NCBI RefSeq assembly: GCF_000716675.1 | Contig: NZ_JNXT01000044.1 | Coordinates: 29,146-93,145, forward strand | From: Streptomyces alboflavus | GTDB taxonomy: Bacteria; Actinomycetota; Actinomycetes; Streptomycetales; Streptomycetaceae | DNA length: 64,000 bases | Direction: 5' to 3' | In this document: piece by piece, positions 1 to 7,345 of the stretch | Layout: each line of letters opens with the position of its first letter | How positions within the stretch are numbered: position 1 is the first letter of the stretch | The notes under the pieces: model-generated | Told to the model about the DNA's origin: nothing | Databases searched by the model: none | What the model saw: only the letters and a program-made list of their open reading frames with translations | Program-made: the position numbers and the translations under genes

Positions 1-1016
1 CTGCCCGATCTCACCGTGAGGGTGAGGGCGAGCAGGAGGCGGCCGCGCGGGGCGACGACGATGCCGGGGGTGCCGTCGAGGAGGAGCACGGCCGCGTGCC
101 GGGCGTTGCGGGCGAGCAGGACCGTCTCGCGGGCCACCGCCTCGGCGCCTTGGATCTCGGCGGCCGTGCCCGGCGGGAGCACTGCCGGGTCGGCGCGGCG
201 GACCACGTCCGGGGCGAGTACCGCCAGGAGGGCCCCGAGGTCGCCGCCGCGGGCCGCGGCGAGGAAGGCCTCGACTGCCCGCCGGTGCCCGGCCGGGTCC
301 GTCTGCGGGCGGGCCGGGTCCGCCTGCGGGACGGCCGGGGTGCCGCGCACCTTGCTGCGGGCGCGGCTCGCCAGCTTCTTCGCGGCCACCGGTGAGCGCT
401 CCACGATGGCCGCGATCCGGTCGAAGGGCACGGCGAAGGAGTCGTGCAGCACGAAGGCGACCCGCTCCGCCGGGCCCAGCGTGGCGAGGACCACGAGCAG
501 GGCGCGGCCCACCGACTCGATCAGGAGCGCCTCCTCCTCGGGGGTGTGCGCGTCGGCGGCGGCGATGTGGTCGGGGATCCGGCCGCCGACGAAGTCCTCC
601 CGGCGGGTGCCGCGGGTGCGGAGCATGTCCAGGCAGACGCGGGAGACGACGGTCGTCAGCCAGGCGGGCAGGTTCTCCACCGGCTCGGGCAGGTTCTCCA
701 CCGGCTCGGGGTGGTCGGGAGCTGGATTGGGACGGTCGGGAGCTGGCTCGGGGCTGCCGGGAGCCGGACCGGGGTGGTCGGGAGCCGGGCCGGGGCCGCC
801 GGGGTCCGGCTCGGCGCGGTCGGGGTCCGGATCGGGGCTGCCGGGCGCCGGGCCGCGGCGTCCCCGGGCCCCGGCGGCCGTGCGGCTCAGGCGCAGCCAC
901 GTCTCCTGCACCGCGTCGTCCGCCTCGTGCAGCGAGCCCAGCATGCGGTACGCGATGCCCCGCAGCCGCCCGCGCTGCGCCTCGAAGCGGTCCGCCAGTG
1001 CGGCCGGCTCGTCCAT
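1..1016 (-). CDS. ECF RNA polymerase sigma factor with SnoaL-like C-terminus (3' end outside window)
   Basis: A reading frame opens with ATG at 1016 and runs off the left edge, so the C-terminus is missing. The N-terminus (about residues 1-45) has the sigma region 2 signature AYRMLGSLHEADDAVQETWLR. After a proline-rich stretch it resumes with WLTTVVSRVCLDMLRTR (region 2.3/2.4). The sigma-4 helix-turn-helix follows (LATLGPAERVAFVLHDSF, then FDRIAAIVERSPVAAKKLASRAR). The tail (AVEAFLAAARGGDLGALLAVLAPDVV) is a SnoaL/NTF2-like domain, as in SigJ/ECF41-type factors, which usually regulate themselves through that domain. The odd part is a repeat-rich insertion of about 60 residues inside sigma region 2. 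It is divergent from the oxidoreductase at 1095. Family assignment is firm; regulon unknown. Confidence 0.88.
   Translation of the reverse strand, partial: MDEPAALADRFEAQRGRLRGIAYRMLGSLHEADDAVQETWLRLSRTAAGARGRRGPAPGSPDPDPDRAEPDPGGPGPAPDHPGPAPGSPEPAPDRPNPAPDHPEPVENLPEPVENLPAWLTTVVSRVCLDMLRTRGTRREDFVGGRIPDHIAAADAHTPEEEALLIESVGRALLVVLATLGPAERVAFVLHDSFAVPFDRIAAIVERSPVAAKKLASRARSKVRGTPAVPQADPARPQTDPAGHRRAVEAFLAAARGGDLGALLAVLAPDVVRRADPAVLPPGTAAEIQGAEAVARETVLLARNARHAAVLLLDGTPGIVVAPRGRLLLALTLTVRSG
665..860 (-). repeat. Proline-rich in-frame tandem repeats inside the sigma factor gene
   Basis: The sense strand repeats variants of a roughly 30-base unit encoding PDHPGPAPGSPEPAP-like peptides, followed by two exact copies of an 18-base unit encoding PVENLPE-type residues. 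Only complete codons are added, so the sigma frame stays open. The repeats lie between regions 2.2 and 2.3/2.4, where related factors normally run directly from the WLRLSR helix to VENL..WLTT. Confidence 0.75.
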
Positions 1017-1094
1017 CGGTCACCTTTCCCTCGCGTGCTCCGTCACCTCCTTGACGTACCGGACCACATGGGATGTGACAGGAGTTGAATCGAC

Positions 1095-1898
1095 GTGAGC
1101 ACCATGGGTGACGCAGAGGTCATGGGGGACATCAGGGGCGGTGGACTGCTGCATCTGGACTCCGGCGCCGACCGGCGCGCGCAGTCCGTGACGCGGGCGC
1201 TGGGCGGTCTGTTCGCGCGGAGCTGGCGGGAGCGGTACGGGGACGCCGGGTACCGGCACCGGGACCTGGCCGCCGAGCCGGTGCCCCCGCTGGGCTCCGG
1301 CTTCGTCTCGCTCGGGACGCGTACGGAACGGCAGGGAGCCGTACCGCTCGCGAAGGTGGCCGCGCTGGCCGAGGGCGCCGACGAGGAGCGGGAGTGGGCG
1401 CTGACGCTGCCGCTGGTCGAGGAGGTGCGGGCGGCGGGGACCCTGCTGCTCGGGGTGCCCATGTACAACTTCGGGGTGCCCGCGGCGCTGAAGGCGTGGA
1501 TCGACCGGGTGTCCTTCCCGGGGGCGTACACCGACCCGGACAGCGGGCGGTCGGTGCTCGGCCGGACGCGGGTCGTGGTGGTCGCCGCGTGCGGCGGTGG
1601 CTACGGGCCGGGCACGCCGCGCGAGGGCTGCGACTTCCAGGTGCCCTACCTGCGGGCGTTCTTCGGCGCCCTCGGGGTGCCCGACGAGGAGCTGCACGTC
1701 GTGCGGGCCGAGCTGACGCGGTCCGGGGACATCGCCGCGCTCGCCCCGTTCAAGGACCTCGCGGCGGACTCGCTCGCGGCGGCGCGGGCGGCGGTCGCCG
1801 AGCTCGCCGTACGTCCTCACGGCAGGAGTGCCGTAGGTCCTCACGACAGGAGTGCCGTACGTCCTCACGACAGGCGTCCGGACGCTCTCCACATGTGA
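1095..1898 (+). CDS. FMN-dependent NADH:quinone oxidoreductase / azoreductase (AzoR/AcpD family)
   Basis: A 267-residue flavodoxin-fold protein. It has an N-terminal LHLDSGA-type strand-loop for FMN phosphate, then VPMYNFGVPAALKAWIDRVSFPGAY, which is the classic AzoR motif (PMYNF..P..LK.WID). The family makes homodimers that use NAD(P)H to reduce quinones and azo compounds, and it protects against electrophile stress. GTG at 1095 follows AGGAGTTGAATCGAC. The last about 25 residues come from three copies of a 24-base repeat and have no counterpart in the fold. It is divergent from the ECF sigma gene; co-regulation is possible but not shown. Confidence 0.85.
   Translation: MSTMGDAEVMGDIRGGGLLHLDSGADRRAQSVTRALGGLFARSWRERYGDAGYRHRDLAAEPVPPLGSGFVSLGTRTERQGAVPLAKVAALAEGADEEREWALTLPLVEEVRAAGTLLLGVPMYNFGVPAALKAWIDRVSFPGAYTDPDSGRSVLGRTRVVVVAACGGGYGPGTPREGCDFQVPYLRAFFGALGVPDEELHVVRAELTRSGDIAALAPFKDLAADSLAAARAAVAELAVRPHGRSAVGPHDRSAVRPHDRRPDALHM
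1808..1879 (+). repeat. Three 24-bp tandem repeats at the 3' end of the oxidoreductase gene
   Basis: Three head-to-tail 24-base copies (starts 1808, 1832, 1856), nearly identical. They encode R/G-P-H-D/G-R-S-A-V octapeptides. Unit length is a multiple of three, so the frame is kept through to the stop at 1898. They also sit just upstream of the lipoprotein gene at 1927, so they could act as DNA sites rather than protein. Confidence 0.85.
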
Positions 1899-1926
1899 GA
1901 AATGTCCTGATCGATACATTTGAGGC

Positions 1927-2403
1927 ATGTGGAGCAGCCCGGGCCGCCCCGGCAGGACCGTCGCCGCCGTCTGCGGCATGGCCCTGACGGCCGTGCTCTG
2001 CGGCGGCTGCGCCGAGCACGGCGGTCTGTACGTGGAGGGGCCCGCGCTGCGGCCCTCGCGGATCAGCGGGCCCGTGTACGTCGCCGACGCGCTCGGCTCG
2101 CCGCTGCAGAAACCGGCCGTCGTCGGGCTCACCGACGACGTCGCGATGTCCTCGCTGCGCTGGAAGGGCTGGGGCGGGCCTACCGCGCGCGCCACCGGGA
2201 GGCTGAGCGGCACCTGGTGTCTGCCCGGGTGCTCGCGGGAGCCGTACGCCGCGACCCTGACGCTCAGCGGCGTCGAGCGGCAGGACGCGGCCGCGTACGC
2301 CTACCGGCGGGCGACCGTCGAACCGGAGCGGCCCGAGGCGCTGCCGCCCGCCGCGGTGAACGTGCAGTTCCAGGGGATCCGGCTGATGGTCCCGGAGTTC
2401 TGA
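1927..2403 (+). CDS. Putative lipoprotein preceding a histidine kinase
   Basis: A 158-residue protein with an arginine-containing N-terminus, a hydrophobic stretch and the lipobox LCGGC at about residues 20-24, so it is predicted to be lipidated and anchored outside the membrane. The rest has no domain I recognise. It ends 6 bases before the kinase start at 2410, so they are surely co-transcribed. Lipoprotein plus kinase recalls the CseA/CseC arrangement, where the lipoprotein damps envelope-stress signalling; that role is inference only. No response regulator gene is adjacent. Confidence 0.75.
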   Translation: MWSSPGRPGRTVAAVCGMALTAVLCGGCAEHGGLYVEGPALRPSRISGPVYVADALGSPLQKPAVVGLTDDVAMSSLRWKGWGGPTARATGRLSGTWCLPGCSREPYAATLTLSGVERQDAAAYAYRRATVEPERPEALPPAAVNVQFQGIRLMVPEF

Positions 2404-2409
2404 GCCGCC

Positions 2410-3771
2410 GTGGGGCTGCGGACGAAGATCGGGATCGCCATCGCGGGCACGGCCGCCGTGGTGTCGGTCGTGATCGGTCTGCTCGTGCACCACCGGACGG
2501 TCGAGGCGCAGTACGCGAGCGCCCGCAGCCAGGCCAGGGACCGGCTGCAGACCGCCGTCCAGGACCACGCCGCCGGGATCGACGGCGACCGCACGCTGAT
2601 CGACCCGCCCGATCTGCCGAGGCCCCTCGCCGACGCCGTGCGGCGGGGTAAATGGGGCAGCTATCTCGACTGGAGCGGGAAGGTGCCGCAGATGTGGGCG
2701 GCCAGCGTGTACCGCGACGAGGTCGTCGCCCTGAAGCGGCCCTACGAGCGGGAGGCCGAGACCGTCCGCGACCTCGACCGGGTGCTGTGGATCTCCGGCG
2801 CCATCGGGACCGCGCTCGCCTGTGTCGCCGGGCTGCTCGTCGCCACCCGGCTCGGGCGGCGGCTCACCGCGTCCGCGGACACCGCGCAGCGCATCGCCGA
2901 CGGGGATCTGACCGCGCGCCTGCCGCTGCGCGGCCAGGACGAGATCACCAGGCTGACCGCCGCCGTGAACACCATGGCCGACGCCCTCGCCGGGCGGCTG
3001 CGGGCCGAGCGCGAGGTCACCGCCAACATCGCGCACGAGCTGCGGACGCCGGTCGCGGGGATGGTCACCGCGGCCGGGCTTCTGCCGCCCGGGCGGCCCG
3101 CCGAACTGGTGCGGGAGTCCGCCGCGCGGTTGCGGGAGCTGGTCGACGACGTGATCGAGGTGGCTCGGCTCGATGGCGCGGGGGAGGAGGTGCGGGTCGA
3201 GGTGTGCGGGGTGGGGGAGGTGGTGCGGCGGGCCGTCGCGGGGGTGCGGGCTGTTTCCGGGGGTGCTGAGGCCGGGCGTGCCGGGGCCGGGGGTGCCGAG
3301 GCCGGGGGTGATGGGGCCGGGGGTGCCGGGGGTGCTCCGAACGGGGTGCGCGTGGAGGTGGTGCGGGACGCCTCGGTCGAGACCGATCCTCGGCGGGTGG
3401 AGCGGATCGTGGTCAACCTCGTCAGCAACGCCCTGCGGCACGGGCGGGAGCCGGTCGTGGTGGAGGTCGACGGGGGTGTGGTGCGGGTGCGGGATGCCGG
3501 GGACGGCTTTCCTGAGGGGTTGCTCGCGGGTGGGCCGCAGCGGTTCCGCACGGGGGCGGAGGGGACCGGTCTCGGTCTCGGGCTCACCATCGCGGTGGGG
3601 CAGGCGAAGGTGCTGGGGGCGTCCTTGCGGTTCGCCAATCCGGACGGGGGCGGGGCTTTGGCGGAGCTGGACCTGACGGGGACCGTGGTCCACGCCGACC
3701 CCTCGCGCCTCGCCGACCCCTCGCGCCTCGCCGACCCCTCGCCCCGCGCCGACCCGCCGGACAGGCCCTAG
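2410..3771 (+). CDS. Membrane sensor histidine kinase
   Basis: 453 residues. A first membrane helix lies at about 7-27 and an extracellular sensor at about 28-125. A second helix (VLWISGAIGTALACVAGLLVA) is at about 128-150, then HAMP (LTASADTAQRIADGDLTARLP). HisKA carries the phospho-acceptor His in NIAHELRTPVAG. HATPase_c follows with an N-box (VVNLVSNALRHG), DAGDGFPEG and GTGLGLGLT. It is unusual that a glycine/alanine-rich segment of about 30 residues (EAGRAGAGGAEAGGDGAGG) lies between HisKA and the ATPase domain, and that the tail repeats DPSRLA. No partner regulator is next door, so it is an orphan kinase in this window. The stop overlaps the convergent GNAT stop in a CTAG tetramer. Confidence 0.9.
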   Translation: MGLRTKIGIAIAGTAAVVSVVIGLLVHHRTVEAQYASARSQARDRLQTAVQDHAAGIDGDRTLIDPPDLPRPLADAVRRGKWGSYLDWSGKVPQMWAASVYRDEVVALKRPYEREAETVRDLDRVLWISGAIGTALACVAGLLVATRLGRRLTASADTAQRIADGDLTARLPLRGQDEITRLTAAVNTMADALAGRLRAEREVTANIAHELRTPVAGMVTAAGLLPPGRPAELVRESAARLRELVDDVIEVARLDGAGEEVRVEVCGVGEVVRRAVAGVRAVSGGAEAGRAGAGGAEAGGDGAGGAGGAPNGVRVEVVRDASVETDPRRVERIVVNLVSNALRHGREPVVVEVDGGVVRVRDAGDGFPEGLLAGGPQRFRTGAEGTGLGLGLTIAVGQAKVLGASLRFANPDGGGALAELDLTGTVVHADPSRLADPSRLADPSPRADPPDRP

Positions 3772-4256
3772 CGCAAGGGCTTCGCGAAGCAGCGGCTCAA
3801 GGGGGAGTCGCGGTAGTAGCCGAACTTGGGGCAGGGCTCGTAGGCGGTCGAGGTGTAGAGGGCTATGGCCTCGGGCTGCTTGCTGCCGGTTTCGAGGACC
3901 ATGCGGGTGCGGCCCGCCTCGCGGGCGTCGGACTCCAGGGCCGCGAGGATGCGGCGGGCGAGGCCGAGGCCCCGGGCCTCCGGGGTGACGTACATGCGCT
4001 TGATCTCGGCATCCCCGTCGGCGTACCCCTCGCCGTTCTGGTCCATCGCGCGCCAGCCGCCCGTGGCCAGCGGGGTGCCCGCGTCGTCGTACGCGATGAG
4101 GTACAGGCCGTACGGCGGCTTGAACATGGCCGCGTCCAGCGGGGTCGCGTCGCCCTCGTCGCCGTAGCGCTCGGCGTATTCGAGCTGGACGCGGTCGTTG
4201 AGCTTGACGGCGTCCGGGTGGTCGAAGGCGACGGGCTGTATGTTCATGCTCTCCAT
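3768..4256 (-). CDS. GNAT family N-acetyltransferase
   Basis: About 160 residues. The acetyl-CoA-binding core is visible as IKRMYVTPEARGLGLARRILAALE (motif A, R-x-x-G-x-G/L-type loop), followed by LETGSKQPEAIALYTSTAYEPC (motif B, with the late Tyr). The substrate is unknown; GNATs transfer acetyl groups to amines. ATG at 4256 is preceded by AGAAG at suitable spacing; a second ATG at 4247 (MNIQPVAF) is equally possible. Convergent with the kinase gene. Confidence 0.88.
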   Translation of the reverse strand: MESMNIQPVAFDHPDAVKLNDRVQLEYAERYGDEGDATPLDAAMFKPPYGLYLIAYDDAGTPLATGGWRAMDQNGEGYADGDAEIKRMYVTPEARGLGLARRILAALESDAREAGRTRMVLETGSKQPEAIALYTSTAYEPCPKFGYYRDSPLSRCFAKPLR

Positions 4257-4329
4257 CGTACTTCTATGCAGGGCCGAGGGGGCGGCGACGGATTCCGGGC
4301 GCCTACCAGTGTGCCGGTATCGTGCCGGG

Positions 4330-5121
4330 ATGCTCACAGTGACCAGCGTGAATGTGAACGGCCTGCGTGCCGCCGCCAAGAAGGGCTTCGTGGAGTGGCT
4401 CGCCGGGACCGGCGCGGACGTGCTGTGTCTGCAGGAGGTGCGGGCCGAGCCGCAGCAGCTGCCGGACGAGGTCAGGGACCCGGAGGGCTGGTACGTCACG
4501 CACGCCCCGGCCGCCGCGAAGGGCCGCGCGGGGGTGTCGCTGTACACGCGGCGCGAGCCGGAGCGGGTGCGGGTGGGCTTCGGGTCGCAGGAGTTCGGCG
4601 GCAGCGGGCGGTACGTGGAGGCCGACCTGCCGGGCGTCACCGTCGCGAGCCTGTACCTGCCCTCGGGTGAGGTCGGCACCGAGCGGCAGGACGAGAAGGT
4701 CCGGTTCATGGGGGAGTTCCTCACGTACCTGAAGGACCTCAGGGCGCGGGCCGCCGCCGACGGGCGTGAGGTCCTCGTCTGCGGGGACTGGAACATCGCC
4801 CACCAGGAGGCCGACCTCAAGAACTGGAAGGGCAACAAGAAGAACTCCGGCTTCCTGCCCGAGGAGCGGGCCTGGATGGGGGAGGTCTTCGAGGACTTCG
4901 GCGACGACGTGATGCGCGCGCTGCACCCGGACGTCGAGGGCCCCTACTCCTGGTGGTCCTACCGCGGCCGCGCCTTCGACAACGACACGGGCTGGCGCAT
5001 CGACTACCACGTGGCGACGCCGGGCCTCGCCGGGCGCGCCGTCAAGGGCTACGTGGAGCGGGCCGCCACGCACGCCGAGCGCTGGTCGGACCACGCGCCG
5101 GTCACCGTCGTCTACGAGTAG
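4330..5121 (+). CDS. xth: Exodeoxyribonuclease III
   Basis: 263 residues of the EEP nuclease fold, the usual length. Motifs in order: TSVNVNGLRAA, LQEVRAE (metal-binding Glu), GDWNIAHQEADLKN (catalytic Asp/Asn), WRIDYHVATPGL, and WSDHAPVTVVYE at the end (catalytic Asp-His). The enzyme cleaves at AP sites and removes 3' blocking groups in base-excision repair. ATG at 4330 is chosen because it starts the first beta strand. The 3' end of the gene is duplicated immediately downstream. Confidence 0.93.
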   Translation: MLTVTSVNVNGLRAAAKKGFVEWLAGTGADVLCLQEVRAEPQQLPDEVRDPEGWYVTHAPAAAKGRAGVSLYTRREPERVRVGFGSQEFGGSGRYVEADLPGVTVASLYLPSGEVGTERQDEKVRFMGEFLTYLKDLRARAAADGREVLVCGDWNIAHQEADLKNWKGNKKNSGFLPEERAWMGEVFEDFGDDVMRALHPDVEGPYSWWSYRGRAFDNDTGWRIDYHVATPGLAGRAVKGYVERAATHAERWSDHAPVTVVYE

Positions 5122-5196
5122 GCCGGTCACCGTCGTCTACGAGTAGTCCGATCGGCGTCGTCCGCGAGTGGCTCGGTCACCGTCGTCGGGGAGTGG
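5097..5196 (+). repeat. Four 25-bp tandem repeats continuing the xth 3' end
   Basis: The last 25 bases of the xth gene, stop codon included, are repeated perfectly at 5122-5146 and then in two decayed copies (5147-5171, 5172-5196). Only the first copy is coding. Confidence 0.85.
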
Positions 5197-5335
5197 TCCG
5201 GGCGGCGGCCGGCGGGCGAAGTCGCGGCCAAAAGTCCGGCGGAGGGCTGTCCGGGCGCCGCGTGGCGTGGCAGATTGCGGTCGCGCTCGTCGTTCATGAT
5301 GAGCGCGCCAACTGATCCTCGTGCGGGGGTGCTTC

Positions 5336-6433
5336 ATGTCTGCTGGTCCTTCCGGAGGTCTTTCCAGACGCGGGCTGCTGGCCGGTGCCGCGGGCGCGGT
5401 GGCGGGCGCGGGACTCGCGGGGGCGCTGCCCGCGGGCGCGGCGCACGCGGCGGCCGACGCGACCGCGGCGTCCCCGGGCGCCGCTCCGGCTCCGTACGCC
5501 AGCGGCCCCGGCATCCCCCCGGGCACCCCGCCCATCCTCGTCACCGAGCAGGCGAGCAAGCGGCTCCTCCTGCTCGACCCGCGCCGCCGCGTCTGGGACC
5601 CGGCGGCCGAACCGGGCGTCGTGCGCTGGCAGTTCTCACCGCTCGGCGACCCCCGCTACCGGGACCTCCAGCCCGAGGCCAGCTGGGTGTACCCGTGCGA
5701 GGCGAAGGTGCGCGTGCACCGCAAGCGGACCCTCGTGCTGACCACGGCGTCGTTCGGGTTCGTGGCCGCCGTCGAGTACCCCACGGGGCGCCGCTACTGG
5801 GGCGCCGCGCTCGGCCCCGGCGACGACCTCTTCAACCCGCACAGCGCGGAGGTCCTGCCGGACGGCAACGTCGCGGTGGCGTGCAGCTCCGGCGCGCTCG
5901 TGCGGTTGTACGCCGCCTCGCTCGGACCCACCGCGACGCGGTACGCCGAGGACCGCCTCAAGGGTGCGCACGGGCTGCACTGGGACCGCGCCCGCCGGGT
6001 CCTGTGGGCGCTCGGCGACGACGACCTGGTGGCGTACGCGGTCGGCGGCACCCCCGCGCGGCCCACGCTGACGCGGACGTCCGTGACCCCGCTGCCGGTC
6101 GCCGTGCCCGGGAAGACCGCGGGCGGGCACGACCTGTTCCCCGTCGCGGGCAGGCCGGGGCGGCTGTGGGTGACGACGAACGCGGGCGTGTTCCAGTACG
6201 ACCGGCGCCACGGCACCTTCGTCCGCGACTACCCGGGCCACGAGCTGATCGACCGGGCGTCGGTGAAGGCCGTCGGCAACGACCCGCGCACCGGGCAGGT
6301 CCTCAGCACCGTGCCGGAGAAGGGCCTCGAAGAGACCTGGTGGACCACGAAGGTGGGCGTGCACCGGCCCACGGGGACGTACACGCTGGTCAACGGGGGG
6401 ATCTACAAGGCGCGTTGGTGGCTGCCGCGCTGA
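5336..6433 (+). CDS. Tat-exported protein, probable beta-propeller fold
   Basis: 365 residues. The N-terminus SRRGLLAGAAGAVAGAGLAG followed by AGAAHAA is a twin-arginine signal with a signal peptidase site, so the mature protein is folded before export. The body starts PILVTEQASKRLLLLDP and contains repeated strand patterns (HSAEVLPDGNVAVACS, GAHGLHWDRARRVLWALGDDDLVAY, PGRLWVTTNAGVFQYD) typical of NHL/WD-like propellers. It may correspond to the DUF6528 family (from memory, unchecked). No catalytic motif is evident. ATG at 5336 has GGGGGTG seven bases upstream; an in-frame GTG at 5321 is less likely. It stands alone and converges on the MerR gene. Confidence 0.78.
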   Translation: MSAGPSGGLSRRGLLAGAAGAVAGAGLAGALPAGAAHAAADATAASPGAAPAPYASGPGIPPGTPPILVTEQASKRLLLLDPRRRVWDPAAEPGVVRWQFSPLGDPRYRDLQPEASWVYPCEAKVRVHRKRTLVLTTASFGFVAAVEYPTGRRYWGAALGPGDDLFNPHSAEVLPDGNVAVACSSGALVRLYAASLGPTATRYAEDRLKGAHGLHWDRARRVLWALGDDDLVAYAVGGTPARPTLTRTSVTPLPVAVPGKTAGGHDLFPVAGRPGRLWVTTNAGVFQYDRRHGTFVRDYPGHELIDRASVKAVGNDPRTGQVLSTVPEKGLEETWWTTKVGVHRPTGTYTLVNGGIYKARWWLPR

Positions 6434-6466
6434 GCCCCGGCCTGCCGGGCCCCGGTCGTCCGACCT

Positions 6467-7192
6467 CTACCCGGCCGAGCCCCGCGCACCCGCACCCGCG
6501 TCCTCGTCCGGCTTCTCGCCCGCGAGCCGCCGGTCGAGCGCCAGCGAAAGCTCCGCCTCCACCACGGCCTTGGCGACAGGCCGCAGCATCTCGACGCTGA
6601 CGTCCGCGTCGTCGGGGGCGTGCGTGCGGACCACCGTCAGGAACAACTCGGCCAGCGCGTCGGTGTGTTCGCGCACGCGCTGGCCCGCCTCCAGGACCGC
6701 GGCGAGCGGGATGCCCTTGCGCACCAGGGTGGTCGAGGCGTCCAGGAGGCGGCGGCTGATGTGGACGATCTCGTCGCCGTCGGTGCCGAGATAGCCGAGG
6801 TCCAGGGCCGCCGACAGGTTCTCGGGGGTGACCTCGCCCGCGAAGCGGTCGGCCAGCTCCTCCGGGGTGAGGCGGACCGGGGTCTCCTCCGACGGGCCGT
6901 CCATGCCGAGGAGTTCGGCCACATCGCGGCCCTGCTCGAAGGCCTCGGCCAGCTCCGCGATGCCGTTCAGGGTGTGGCCGCGCTCCAGGAGTGCGGCGAT
7001 GGTGCGCAGGCGGGCCAGGTGGTGCTCGTCGTACCAGGCGATGCGGCCCTCGCGGCGCGGTGGCGGGATGAGGCCGCGCTCGCGGTAGAAGCGGACGGTG
7101 CGGACGGTGATGCCGGCCTCCTTGGCCAGTTCCTCCATGCGGAACTCGCGTAGGTCCGCCGCCGCTGCCGGGTCTCCCGTGTGATCTGCCAC
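6467..7192 (-). CDS. MerR family transcriptional regulator
   Basis: 241 residues with GTG start. The MerR DNA-binding domain is at about 15-85: MEELAKEAGITVRTVRFYRERGLIPPP, then DEHHLARLRTIAALLERGHTLNGI. The C-terminal half is an all-helical effector domain (ISRRLLDASTTLVRKGIPLAAVLE) without the cysteines of metal-sensing MerR proteins, so a small organic ligand is more likely. It is divergent from the monooxygenase operon at 7346 and is the obvious candidate regulator of it; a palindrome lies between them. Confidence 0.9.
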   Translation of the reverse strand: MADHTGDPAAAADLREFRMEELAKEAGITVRTVRFYRERGLIPPPRREGRIAWYDEHHLARLRTIAALLERGHTLNGIAELAEAFEQGRDVAELLGMDGPSEETPVRLTPEELADRFAGEVTPENLSAALDLGYLGTDGDEIVHISRRLLDASTTLVRKGIPLAAVLEAGQRVREHTDALAELFLTVVRTHAPDDADVSVEMLRPVAKAVVEAELSLALDRRLAGEKPDEDAGAGARGSAG

Positions 7193-7303
7193 GTGAGCAG
7201 CCTATGTCGGGACGGCTGCGCCGCGCCGGGGTCGTACCGCCGGTAACTTTCTCGCTCCCGACCCCTACCCATGAGTACGAGCCTGTTCTACGCTCCCCAT
7301 TGC

Positions 7304-7319
7304 GCCAGTACTTACTGGC
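7304..7319. promoter_or_regulatory. Candidate operator: perfect palindrome GCCAGTA-CT-TACTGGC
   Basis: Seven-base perfect arms with a two-base spacer, 26 bases upstream of the monooxygenase start and between it and the divergent merR gene. No other function is visible there. Candidate site for the MerR protein or an unlinked repressor. Confidence 0.6.
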
Positions 7320-7345
7320 AGAGTCACACCTCGGGAGGCGTCGGC

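Noticed and set aside
3768..4838. Longer 356-residue start for the GNAT at 3768
   Set aside because: The upstream part runs antisense through exonuclease III and has no GNAT similarity; start at 4256 or 4247 fits the fold.
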